Assembly: GCF_017566145.1 (NCBI RefSeq)
Contig: NZ_JABFCL010000005.1
Coordinates: 62,001-126,000 of the forward strand
Length of the DNA stretch: 64,000 bases
Origin: Bittarella massiliensis (ex Durand et al. 2017)
GTDB lineage: Bacteria > Bacillota > Clostridia > Oscillospirales > Ruminococcaceae
Reading direction: 5' to 3'
In this document: piece after piece, positions 16,514 through 24,007 of the stretch
Layout: every line of letters starts with the position of its first letter
Position numbering within the stretch: the stretch's first letter is position 1
Program-made: the position numbers and the translations under genes
Notes under the pieces: generated by a model
Told to the model about the DNA's origin: nothing
The model's input: only the letters and a program-made list of their open reading frames with translations
Databases searched by the model: none

Positions 16514-17839
16514 ATGGAATCCGACAGTAGTCTTTTTCTCAGTATTGCCATTTTGTTGGTGCTCATCGCCACCAACGCCTTTTTTGCCATGAGCGAAATT
16601 GCCGTCATCTCGGTCAACGAGGCCAAGGTGCAAAAACTCGCCGACGGGGGCAGCAAAGCGGCGGGGAAGTTGCTCTTCCTCACCCGCACCCCCTCCAATT
16701 TCCTCTCCACCATTCAGGTGGGGATCACCCTCTCGGGCTTCCTGGCCTCGGCCGTGGCGGCGGACAACTTTGCGGGGATGCTGGCGGACGCCCTGTCCTT
16801 CCTGCCGGTGGACCGGGGCGTCCTGCAGGGCGGTTCCCTGGTGCTCATCACCCTGTTTCTGTCCTACTTCACCATCGTCTTTGGCGAGTTGGTGCCCAAG
16901 CGCATTGCCATGCGCAAGGCCCAGGCTGTGGCCCTGCGGGTGGCGGGGGTCATCTCCCTGTTTTACCGCATCGCCCGCCCCTTTGTCTGGCTGCTGGCCC
17001 AATCCACCAACGGCATTTTGCGGCTGCTGGGCCAAAAGCCGGGAGAGGACGAGGAGGAGATCACCCCCGAGGACGTCCTCTTGATGGTGGAGACCGGCAC
17101 CAAGAAAGGGGTGTTCGACGGCGATGAGAAAGAGCTCATCGAGAACATTTTTGCCTTTGACGACAAGACGGTGGGCGAGGTGATGACCCACCGCACCGAC
17201 GTGAGCATGGTGGAGGACAGCGACGACATCGCCGCCGTGAAGGAGCTGGCCCGGCAGGAGGGGTACTCCCGCATCCCGGTCTATCACGAGACGGCCGACG
17301 ACGTGGTGGGCATCCTCTACGTAAAGGATCTGCTGGACGACTCCAAACAGGTCGAAAAGGCGGCCGACTGCATGCGCGCCCCCATCTATGTGCCCGAGAG
17401 CATGCTCTGCAGCAAACTGTTGCGCACCTTCCAAAAGGAAAAGGTCCACATGGCCATTGTGGTGGACGAGTACGGCGGCACCGCCGGCATCGTCACCATG
17501 GAGGATTTGCTGGAGGACATTGTCGGCGACATTGCCGACGAGTACGACAGGGAAGAGGCCGATTGCCAAGAATTGGCGCCCGGCCGCTACCTTTTCGCCG
17601 GCTCCATTGAATTGGAAGAGGTGGAGGAAATCCTCGGCATGGAGCTGGACTACAAGGGCGAGTACGACACCCTGGCCGGCCTGCTCATCGAAGAGCTGGG
17701 CTATATTCCCCAGCAGGGGGACGCCACCGTCTTCCCCTTGGGAGGGGGCTACTGCGCCCGGGTGGCGCGGATGGAAGAGCGGCGCATCGACCGGGTTTTG
17801 GTCTGGAAAGGGGAGCCACAGGCAGCCGCGGCCGAGTGA
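16514..17839 (+). CDS. Hemolysin-family DUF21-CBS-CorC_HlyC membrane protein
   Basis: 441 residues, ATG 16514 five bases after GGGAG. Residues ~1-200 are the DUF21/CNNM transmembrane domain (FLSIAILLVLIATNAFFAMS; STIQVGITLSGFLASAVAA). A CBS pair follows (MTHRTDVSMVEDSDDIAAVK; VYHETADDVVGILYVKDLLD; VDEYGGTAGIVTMEDLLEDI). The C-terminal ~85 residues form the CorC_HlyC domain. Relatives of this kind export Mg2+ (MpfA/CNNM) or confer cobalt resistance; despite the name, hemolysis is not implied. Monocistronic with its own promoter, next to the riboswitch-controlled cation-pump-like genes. Confidence 0.88.
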   Translation: MESDSSLFLSIAILLVLIATNAFFAMSEIAVISVNEAKVQKLADGGSKAAGKLLFLTRTPSNFLSTIQVGITLSGFLASAVAADNFAGMLADALSFLPVDRGVLQGGSLVLITLFLSYFTIVFGELVPKRIAMRKAQAVALRVAGVISLFYRIARPFVWLLAQSTNGILRLLGQKPGEDEEEITPEDVLLMVETGTKKGVFDGDEKELIENIFAFDDKTVGEVMTHRTDVSMVEDSDDIAAVKELARQEGYSRIPVYHETADDVVGILYVKDLLDDSKQVEKAADCMRAPIYVPESMLCSKLLRTFQKEKVHMAIVVDEYGGTAGIVTMEDLLEDIVGDIADEYDREEADCQELAPGRYLFAGSIELEEVEEILGMELDYKGEYDTLAGLLIEELGYIPQQGDATVFPLGGGYCARVARMEERRIDRVLVWKGEPQAAAAE

Positions 17840-17914
17840 GCGCGGCTGGCAGCGTGCGGCGAGAGGGAGGGCAGCCGGTTGGGCGGCCCCCTTCTCTTTT
17901 TGAAAGGCAGTTTG

Positions 17915-17956
17915 CAAAAGGCGATCAGGGACGCCCCTGACCGCCTTTTGCCGCAC
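17915..17956 (+). terminator. Hairpin, probable terminator of the CorC-like gene
   Basis: 15-pair stem CAAAAGGCG... / ...CGCCTTTTG (17915-17930, 17935-17950) with one mismatch; only a weak T-run follows. The remaining gap to 18087 shows nothing else. Confidence 0.5.
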
Positions 17957-18086
17957 TTTTCGGCCTAAATCTGCCTCAATCGACACAAAAATGCAGAAAA
18001 AAGAGCCAAAAAGGGAAAAAAGTGACCGCTTTGCGCCCCCTTCAGACACCTATTGGTAGAGGGTTGTTTGAAGGGGGTGGTCTGGG

Positions 18087-18422
18087 GTGATCTCTACGGA
18101 GGGGGCTGCCGGCCTTTTTTTGGCGCTGCAACCGGCGGGGGAAGGGTGCCCGATCCACTGGTTGGCCCTGCTGGGGATCGGGGTGTCCGTCGCCTATCTG
18201 GCGCTGCGATCGTCCGGCATGCGGCCCCGGGCACAGGGGGAGGGCAGGCAATTGAAGTGGTGGGACAGCTGCTTTTTCACCCTGTTGGCAGGGGTGTCGG
18301 CCCTGCTCTACACCCGCCGCCGCTGCAGTCTGGACGGCTGCTCGATTGCCCTCTGGCTGGCTGTGCTGGCGGTGATCTCGTGGGTGCTCTCGGGCCGGCG
18401 GGAGCGGCGCTGGCCTCTTTGA
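18087..18422 (+). CDS. Small membrane protein, hypothetical
   Basis: 111 residues from a GTG start (18087) behind GGGGGTGG. Three hydrophobic segments: IHWLALLGIGVSVAYLALR (~23-41), the CFFTLLAGVSALLYTR region (~61-77) and IALWLAVLAVISWVLS (~87-102), with positively charged connecting loops and a basic C-terminus. No family recognised. It ends about 90 bases before the riboswitch that precedes the OadB-like gene, so it is probably a separate unit. Confidence 0.55.
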   Translation: MISTEGAAGLFLALQPAGEGCPIHWLALLGIGVSVAYLALRSSGMRPRAQGEGRQLKWWDSCFFTLLAGVSALLYTRRRCSLDGCSIALWLAVLAVISWVLSGRRERRWPL

Positions 18423-18461
18423 GCAAGGGGGGGGATTTTACCCAGACTTTACAGATGGGCC

Positions 18462-18491
18462 TTGCATTGGGACGGGGAAGTGTGGTATTCT
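18462..18491 (+). promoter_or_regulatory. Promoter of the riboswitch-oadB transcript
   Basis: -35 TTGCAT (18462-18467), 18-base spacer, -10 TATTCT (18486-18491). It places the transcription start about 12 bases before the riboswitch P1 strand. Confidence 0.5.
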
Positions 18492-18510
18492 TATCCGGTA
18501 ACAACTGCAT

Positions 18511-18647
18511 ACCGCCCAAAAGGGAGTAACTTGCAGCGCTCCGTCGCTGTCGTATGGTGCGTCAATCCGATTTTTGCAAAAAAATCCGCACATACTATAA
18601 AAAGTGAGACTTTTACTGTGGTTTTCACGGTGAGGGTCTCTTTTTTT
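18511..18647 (+). ncRNA. Candidate yybP-ykoY (Mn2+) riboswitch with terminator expression platform
   Basis: 5' P1 strand ACCGC-CC-AAAAG (18511-18522) is followed by GGGAGTAAC, close to the conserved GGGGAGUAGC of this class. P2 is CAGCG/CGCTG (18534-18549). P3 is GTATG-G-TGCG / CGCA-CATAC, with an asymmetric TCAATCC bulge (18562-18568) and an AT cap hairpin (18569-18586). The 3' conserved GTGAGACTTTTAC (18604-18616) closes P1 with CTTTT and GTGGT. That same strand starts a 15-pair terminator (18606-18640) followed by seven T. The arms are mutually exclusive, so metal binding should stabilise P1, block the terminator and turn the genes on. Recognised by memory of the consensus, not by a covariance search. 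Confidence 0.72.
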
Positions 18648-18696
18648 GCACCGTTTTGGGCGGCGCAAACGCAGATCGAAGAAATGGGAGTGCACA

Positions 18697-19821
18697 ATGG
18701 AAGTTTTGTTTGAAAACATTCTCAACATCACCCCGGGCCAGATCGTCATGTGGGTCATCGGCGGGCTGCTGATCTGGCTGGCCATCAAAAAGGAGATGGA
18801 GCCCACCCTCCTTTTGCCCATGGGCTTTGGCGCCATCTTGGTCAACCTCCCCCTCTCGGGCGCGGTGGACCAGGTGGCCGGCAGCGGGGTGGAGCAGGGG
18901 GCCATCGACACCCTGTTCCGGGCGGGAATCGCCAACGAGCTGTTCCCCCTGCTGCTCTTTATCGGCATTGGCGCCATGATCGACTTTGGGCCGCTGCTGT
19001 CAAACCCCAAGATGCTGCTCTTCGGCGCGGCGGCGCAGTTCGGCATCTTCTTCACCTTGAGCATCGCCTCGCTCTTTGGCTTTGAGCTGCACGACGCGGC
19101 CTCCATCGCCATTATCGGCGCGGCCGACGGCCCCACCTCCATCTTTGTGGCCAACTACTTTGAGTCCAACTACGTGGGGGCCATCATCGTGGCGGCCTAC
19201 TCCTACATGGCGCTGGTGCCCATTGTACAGCCGCCGGTGATCCGCCTGATCACCACCCAGAAGGAGCGGCGGATCAAAATGCCCTACAACCCCCTCTCCA
19301 TCTCCAAGACGACCAAGATTCTCTTCCCCATCCTCATCACCGTCATCGCCGGGCTGATCGCCCCCAAATCGGTCTCGCTGATCGGCTTTTTGATGTTCGG
19401 CAACCTCATCCGCGAGTGCGGGGTGCTGGGGATGCTCTCCGAGACCGCGCAGAAGGTGCTGGCCAACCTGATCACCCTGCTTCTGGGGCTGACCATTGCC
19501 ACCAAGATGCAGGCCGAGTACTTCCTGCAGCCGGCGACCCTGCTCATCATGGGGCTGGGGCTGGTGGCCTTCATCTTCGACACGGTGGGGGGCGTGTTCT
19601 TCGCCAAGCTGCTCAACCTCTTTTGCAAGAAGAAGGTCAACCCCATGGTGGGGGCGGCCGGCATCTCGGCTTTCCCCATGTCGGCCCGGGTCATCCACAA
19701 GATGGGCCTCAAGGAGGACCCCCAGAACTTCCTGCTGATGCACGCGGCTGGGGCCAATGTGGCCGGGCAGATCGCCTCGGTCATTGCCGGCGGGCTGATC
19801 ATCAGCCTGATCGCCAAGTAA
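18697..19821 (+). CDS. oadB: Sodium ion-translocating decarboxylase beta subunit (OadB/GcdB type)
   Basis: 374 residues from ATG 18697 behind GGGAG, about ten membrane segments. Family landmarks: ELFPLLLFIGIGAMIDFGPL, the conserved ADGPTSIF (Asp implicated in Na+ binding), GFLMFGNLIRECGVL, and IATKMQAEYFLQP. In known complexes the beta subunit decarboxylates carboxybiotin and couples this to Na+ export. Here no alpha (carboxyltransferase) or biotin-carrier gene lies within the window; a 47-residue OadG-like ORF follows 12 bases downstream. The transcript begins with a candidate Mn2+ riboswitch, an unusual leader for this family. The missing subunits may be encoded elsewhere, or the pair may act as a stand-alone cation transporter. 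Confidence 0.9.
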   Translation: MEVLFENILNITPGQIVMWVIGGLLIWLAIKKEMEPTLLLPMGFGAILVNLPLSGAVDQVAGSGVEQGAIDTLFRAGIANELFPLLLFIGIGAMIDFGPLLSNPKMLLFGAAAQFGIFFTLSIASLFGFELHDAASIAIIGAADGPTSIFVANYFESNYVGAIIVAAYSYMALVPIVQPPVIRLITTQKERRIKMPYNPLSISKTTKILFPILITVIAGLIAPKSVSLIGFLMFGNLIRECGVLGMLSETAQKVLANLITLLLGLTIATKMQAEYFLQPATLLIMGLGLVAFIFDTVGGVFFAKLLNLFCKKKVNPMVGAAGISAFPMSARVIHKMGLKEDPQNFLLMHAAGANVAGQIASVIAGGLIISLIAK

Positions 19822-19833
19822 GGAGGGCGCGCT

Positions 19834-19977
19834 GTGTTTCATATTCCCGAATTTTTATCGACCCTGCCCGTCATGGGCTACGGGATGGGCGGCATCTTTG
19901 CCGTTATCCTGGTGATCTATTTGAGCATCAAGCTGCTGTGCAAGTTCTTCCCCGAGCGGGGGGAGAACTCCAAATAG
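19834..19977 (+). CDS. OadG-like small single-span membrane subunit
   Basis: 47 residues, GTG start 19834 seven bases after AGGAGGG (19821-19827), which itself overlaps the oadB stop region. Layout: a short N-terminus (FHIPEFLSTLPVMGYGMG), one hydrophobic helix (GIFAVILVIYLSIKLLCKF) and a short polar tail FPERGENSK. The helix with GMG before it and a KLL-KxFPE ending resembles the N-terminal helix of gamma subunits of Na+-pumping decarboxylases, but the Pro/His-rich Zn2+-binding tail of OadG is absent. Position, spacing and topology suggest it assembles with the beta subunit. Confidence 0.75.
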   Translation: MFHIPEFLSTLPVMGYGMGGIFAVILVIYLSIKLLCKFFPERGENSK

Positions 19978-19993
19978 CGCCGTCCGGCGCGAA

Positions 19994-20030
19994 GAGAGGG
20001 GGGCCGCCCGGTGCGGCCCCCCTCTCTTTT
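19994..20030 (+). terminator. Intrinsic terminator of the oadB-oadG-like operon
   Basis: 14-base perfect stem GAGAGGGGGGCCGC / GCGGCCCCCCTCTC, loop CCGGT, then TTTT. Confidence 0.9.
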
Positions 20031-20701
20031 GCCCCCGGCTGCCAAAACAGGCCTTTTAGAGAGATGCCCCCGCCTGCCGCCAATTTGCTGGGCGGCCGCT
20101 GTGGGGAGAGGGGCTATGTCTGTATTTTGGCCAAATGGCATAGTGATCGGCAGTGCCTAGGCAGGTGTTTCATCTGTTCGGCAAAGAGAAAGTTTGCAGG
20201 TGTTTTTTGGGCTGGTTTGCGAAAAGCAAACCAGCCTTTTTGCACGTTGTGTTCAAAGTCCATCCAGGACGGAAACCCGTATTTTTTCAACCATCCGTAT
20301 CCACTGCGCAGAGTGAAGCCGATAAAGGAGATGTGGGGTACATATATGCGATCGCGACACCGGCACCGCTGTCAAGAAGATGGAGGGGCCACAGCTCTGC
20401 CCATGCCGGTGATGAAGCGCAAGCAGGGCGGCAAGCCGGTGGCCACCGGCACCACCTCTATCCAGAGGGGCGCCGTGGCCGGTCTCCATGGATGGCGCTG
20501 ATGTGGATGGGAGCAGCCAGACCCTGCTCTTTTGGGATGGGTGAGAGCTTTGCGGATGCCAATTGAGCGCCAATTGTGCCATCTGCGCGATAGCCCTTTC
20601 CCAAAACGGATCAAGTGTGATAAAATTAGAAAAATATCTGCCTTCTTTCAGCGCGGCAGCTGTTCTTTGTCGACAGTGTTTTTGTGAGAGGAGAGATCTT
20701 T
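20031..20701. other. Long intergenic region without a convincing gene
   Basis: 670 bases. It contains one clear plus-strand terminator (20211-20241: GCTGGTTTGC / GCAAACCAGC, loop GAAAA, then TTTTT) with no annotated gene ending before it, so a small RNA might be made from about 20120 on. An ORF-like stretch from 20348 (RBS-like AAAGGAG upstream; KRKQGGKPVATG) does not resemble a known protein and could be a gene remnant. Just before 20702 lies AT-rich sequence (TGTGATAAAATTAG), probably the cstA promoter. Confidence 0.35.
20211..20241 (+). terminator. Orphan intrinsic terminator
   Basis: Perfect 10-base stem with loop GAAAA and five T; lies about 180 bases after the preceding operon's own terminator. 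Confidence 0.75.
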
Positions 20702-22117
20702 TTGATCACCTTTGCGATTTCCCTTGCCCTGCTGGTGGGCGGCTATTTCCTATATGGCAGGCTGGCGGAGCGGGTCTTCAGACCCGATGACCGGCCCACC
20801 CCGGCCACGGCCCTGGCCGATGGGGTGGACTACGTGGAGATGCCCACCTGGAAGGTGTTTTTAATCCAGCTGCTCAATATCGCCGGTACCGGCCCTATCT
20901 TCGGCGCATTGATGGGGGCGGTGTTCGGCCCGGTGGTCTTTCTCTGGATTGTATTTGGCTGCATCCTGGGGGGCACGGTACACGATTACTTCACCGGGAT
21001 GATTTCGGTTCGCTTGGGGGGCGCGAGTGTCTCCGAGATGGTGGGCCGCTATCTGGGTGCGGGAATGAAGCAAGTCATGCGGGTCTTTTCCGTGCTTCTG
21101 TTGGTACTGGTGGGGGCGGTCTTTGTTACCAGTCCGGCCGCCCTCATCGCCATGCTCACCCCCGCCCAGCTGGGCACCCCCTTCTGGGTGGCAGTTATCC
21201 TGCTGTACTACCTGCTGGCCACCCTGCTGCCCATCGACAAGCTCATCGGCCGGCTCTACCCGGTGTTTGGGGTGGTGCTGTTGGTGATGGTGGCCGGCAT
21301 TGCCGGGGGACTGGTTTGGCAGGGGTATGCCCTACCAGAGCTCACCCTGCAAAACCTCCACCCGGATGGGACCCCTGTCTGGCCCTACCTGTTTGTCACC
21401 GTGGCCTGCGGGGCGGTTTCCGGTTTTCACGCCACCCAGTCTCCCATGATGGCCCGCTGTCTGAAGCGCGAGCGGGATGGCCGCAAGGTCTTCTACGGCG
21501 CCATGGTCTCCGAAGGCGTGATCGCCCTGATTTGGGCGGCGGCGGGGGTGGCCTTTTACGGGGCCACCGGCGGTTTGCAAAACGCCCTGGCCTCGCTGGG
21601 CCAGTCCGGGGTGGGATATGAAATTGCCACCTCCCTGCTGGGAGTTGTAGGGGGCGTTCTGGCGGTGGTGGGGGTGGTGGCCTGTCCCATCACTTCGGGG
21701 GACACGGCCTTTCGCAGTGCCCGGCTCACCCTGGCCGACTGGTTTCACCTGGACCAGAGCAAAATCGGCAAGCGGCTCCTTCTCACCGTCCCCCTTTTGG
21801 CGGCAGGGGCGATGCTGACCCAGCTTAACTTCGACATGGTCTGGCGGTACTTCTCCTGGGCCAACCAGACCCTTGCCATGATTGCCCTCTGGGCGGCGGC
21901 GGTGTATATCAGCCGGGAGCGGCCCGGTGCGGCCTGTCTGTTGGCAGCGCTGCCCGCCCTTTTCATGTCCGGGGTGAGCGGCACCTACATCCTCATGGCC
22001 AAGGAGGGGCTGCGCCTGGCCCCGGCCCTTGCCTACCCTCTGGGGGCAGCCTTCGCCCTCCTCTGCGGGGCCGCCTTTGTACTGGCCCTCCGGCGGCATC
22101 GCCGGCGCGCGCGATAG
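20702..22117 (+). CDS. cstA: CstA-family carbon starvation / peptide or pyruvate transporter
   Basis: 471 residues. TTG 20702 is preferred: it lies seven bases after GAGGAGAG, whereas GTG 20684 has no site. The protein is all membrane-spanning (about 12-14 segments) with CstA landmarks: FLYGRLAERVF, VEMPTWKVFLIQLLNIAGTG, FGCILGGTVHDYFTGMISVR, SGFHATQSPMMARCL, ACPITSGDTAFRSARL, FSWANQTLAMIALW. It is shorter than E. coli CstA (~700 residues), like many Firmicutes homologues. Relatives import peptides or pyruvate when carbon is limiting; the substrate here is not determinable. Monocistronic. Confidence 0.9.
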   Translation: MITFAISLALLVGGYFLYGRLAERVFRPDDRPTPATALADGVDYVEMPTWKVFLIQLLNIAGTGPIFGALMGAVFGPVVFLWIVFGCILGGTVHDYFTGMISVRLGGASVSEMVGRYLGAGMKQVMRVFSVLLLVLVGAVFVTSPAALIAMLTPAQLGTPFWVAVILLYYLLATLLPIDKLIGRLYPVFGVVLLVMVAGIAGGLVWQGYALPELTLQNLHPDGTPVWPYLFVTVACGAVSGFHATQSPMMARCLKRERDGRKVFYGAMVSEGVIALIWAAAGVAFYGATGGLQNALASLGQSGVGYEIATSLLGVVGGVLAVVGVVACPITSGDTAFRSARLTLADWFHLDQSKIGKRLLLTVPLLAAGAMLTQLNFDMVWRYFSWANQTLAMIALWAAAVYISRERPGAACLLAALPALFMSGVSGTYILMAKEGLRLAPALAYPLGAAFALLCGAAFVLALRRHRRRAR

Positions 22118-22279
22118 CCTCCTTGTCCCCGTTTGTCGTCCCTCGAGTTGCTGTCGGACGCCGATCCGGTTCCCGACGCGGGCGCGGGGAGACCCCCGTC
22201 CCCGAAAAAGACCCTCTGTGCCGGCGCGGCAGTGCTGGCCCTCGGGCGGCGGATAGCCCTCGCGCCACCGCCGCGGCAG

Positions 22280-22320
22280 AAAAAAGGTACCCGGAACACC
22301 AAGGCGGTGTTCCGGGTACC
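22280..22320 (-). terminator. Intrinsic terminator of the ECF transporter operon
   Basis: 15-base perfect stem GGTACCCGGAACACC / GGTGTTCCGGGTACC, loop GCCTT, followed by six U on the minus strand (A-run 22280-22285). The 160 bases between it and the cstA stop show nothing else. Confidence 0.9.
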
Positions 22321-22343
22321 CTTGCTTTTGGCGGGAGGAGGGC

Positions 22344-23153
22344 TCACTGCCCCAGCCGCCGCGCGATCTCCTCCACCATCTCGTCGCAGTAGAGGATGCG
22401 CTCGCCGATCTGCAGCTCTTTGGCCAGTTCGCCGATGGCGGTCTTGCGGATGCGGGAGGTGCGCACCACCTCTTCATTCCAGAAGATGTCGCGGGCGCTG
22501 CCGTCGGCGATGATCTGCTTTTGGGCCATGGCCACCACCCGGTCGAAGTTGTCGGCCACGAATTCCATGTCGTGGGTGATGGTGATGACGCTGCGCCCCT
22601 CGGCCTGCAGGGCGTCGATCAGGTGGGAGAGGATGGCGATCCCCTCTGCGTCCTGCCCGGCGGTGGGCTCGTCGAGGATGAGGTAGGGGGTCTCGGTGGC
22701 CAGGATGGCGGCGATGGCCACGAATTTGCGGGTGGAGTAGGGGATGTCAAAGGGGTTTTTCTTGAGGTATTTGGCGATGCCGGTGAGCTCGACCGCCCGC
22801 TCCACCCGGCGCTTGACCTCCTTTTCCTCCATCTTCAGGTAGCGGGGCATGTACTCGATCTCGGCGATGACGCTCTTGTTGAAAATCTGGTCGTCGGGAT
22901 TTTGAAAGACATAGCCCACATAGGTGGAAATCTGGGCGGTGGTCTTCTCCTTGGTGTTGACCCCGTCGACGATGACGTCGCCGCCCGAGGGCTTGTGCAG
23001 CCCGTTCATCATCTTGACGGCGGTGGTCTTGCCGGCCCCGTTCTGGCCGACGATCCCCACCTTTTCGCCGCTCTCGATGACCAGGTTCAGGTGCTCAACG
23101 GCGGTGTAGCCGTTGGGGTAGGTAAAGGACGCGTCCTTCAGTTCAATAGCCAT
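22344..23153 (-). CDS. ecfA2: ECF transporter ATPase, second subunit (EcfA')
   Basis: 269-residue ABC ATPase that energises vitamin uptake. Walker A GQNGAGKTT, Q-loop FQNPDDQIF, Walker B YLILDEPTAGQD and switch His in ITHDMEF are intact. The expected LSGGQ signature is replaced by IPYSTRKFVAIA, so this subunit has a non-canonical signature loop while its partner has LSGGQ; ATP sites formed by the heterodimer would be asymmetric. Its start overlaps the upstream ATPase stop by one base. Last gene of the S-T-A-A' operon. Confidence 0.9.
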   Translation of the reverse strand: MAIELKDASFTYPNGYTAVEHLNLVIESGEKVGIVGQNGAGKTTAVKMMNGLHKPSGGDVIVDGVNTKEKTTAQISTYVGYVFQNPDDQIFNKSVIAEIEYMPRYLKMEEKEVKRRVERAVELTGIAKYLKKNPFDIPYSTRKFVAIAAILATETPYLILDEPTAGQDAEGIAILSHLIDALQAEGRSVITITHDMEFVADNFDRVVAMAQKQIIADGSARDIFWNEEVVRTSRIRKTAIGELAKELQIGERILYCDEMVEEIARRLGQ

Positions 23154-24007
23154 CAGCTCTCTCCCCCCAATCTCTCTTCAATGGCCGCGATGGCGTCTTT
23201 TTGGGTGATGGGGATGCGCCCCAGGCCGATGCCCCTTTCCTGCAGCCGGCTGCCCAGCAGCGCCACCTGGGGAATCTGCGCGCCGTGTTCCAGGAGGGCG
23301 GGGTTTTGCAGCACCTCCTGCGCGGGGCCCTGAAAGGCCACCTGGGCCTTTTCCAGCACCACGATCTCGTCGGCGTACTCGGCCAACAGGTCGATCTTGT
23401 GCTCGACGAGGAGCACCGTCTTCCCCTGCTCCTTGAGCAGCTGGATGATGGCGAAGACGTCGGCGGTCCCCTCGGGGTCGAGCTGGGAGGTGGGTTCGTC
23501 GATGACCAGGGTGTCGGAGTCCATGGCGATGATGGCGGCAAAGGCCACCCGCTGCCGCTGCCCGCCGGAGAGGGCGTTGGGGTCGCGCTTGATGAGGTCC
23601 TCGATCTTCAGCAGCTTGCAGACGCGAATGACCCGCTCGATCATCTCGTCCTTGGGGATGCCCAGGTTTTCAAGGCCCAGGGCGATCTCTTCAAAAACGG
23701 TCTCTTTGACACCGCTGATCTGGGTAAAGGGATTTTGAAAGACATAGCCGATCTGGGTGGCCAGCTGGTCGGTGTCCCACTTTTTGACATTGGTGCCGTC
23801 GATGATCGTCTTGCCGGTGAGGGAGCCGCCGTAGAAGTGGGGGACCAGCCCCCGCACCAGGTTGCACAGGGTGGTTTTGCCGGCCCCGTTCTGGCCGATG
23901 ATGCCGTAAAATTTCCCCTTTTCAAAGGTCAGGTCCACATGCTTGAGGGCAAAGGTCTTGGCCAGGGGGTATTTGTAGGAGACGTCTTGTAAGGTGATAA
24001 AACTCAT
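23153..24007 (-). CDS. ecfA1: ECF transporter ATPase, first subunit (EcfA)
   Basis: 284 residues. Walker A GQNGAGKTTLC, Q-loop FQNPFTQI, signature LSGGQRQRVAFA, Walker B TLVIDEPTSQLD, and the switch His in LLVEHKIDLL. It heterodimerises with the following ATPase and contacts EcfT through coupling-helix grooves. The ATG at 24007 overlaps the ecfT stop (ATGA), so the proteins are made in fixed ratio. The ~60-residue C-terminal extension (QVALLGSRLQERGIGLG) is usual in this subunit. Confidence 0.92.
   Translation of the reverse strand: MSFITLQDVSYKYPLAKTFALKHVDLTFEKGKFYGIIGQNGAGKTTLCNLVRGLVPHFYGGSLTGKTIIDGTNVKKWDTDQLATQIGYVFQNPFTQISGVKETVFEEIALGLENLGIPKDEMIERVIRVCKLLKIEDLIKRDPNALSGGQRQRVAFAAIIAMDSDTLVIDEPTSQLDPEGTADVFAIIQLLKEQGKTVLLVEHKIDLLAEYADEIVVLEKAQVAFQGPAQEVLQNPALLEHGAQIPQVALLGSRLQERGIGLGRIPITQKDAIAAIEERLGGES

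Noticed and set aside
16214..18049. 600-codon antisense frame opposite the DUF21-CBS gene
   Set aside because: No start signal and His/Gly/Gln-rich shadow composition; the plus-strand protein is complete.
18574..18601. Promoter-like TTGCAA-16-TATAAA before oadB
   Set aside because: It lies inside the P3 arm and following joint of the riboswitch candidate; a start there would remove the aptamer, and a better placed promoter exists at 18462-18491.
20153..20566. Predicted 137-residue ORF
   Set aside because: It runs through the terminator hairpin, has no ribosome site and no recognisable domain.
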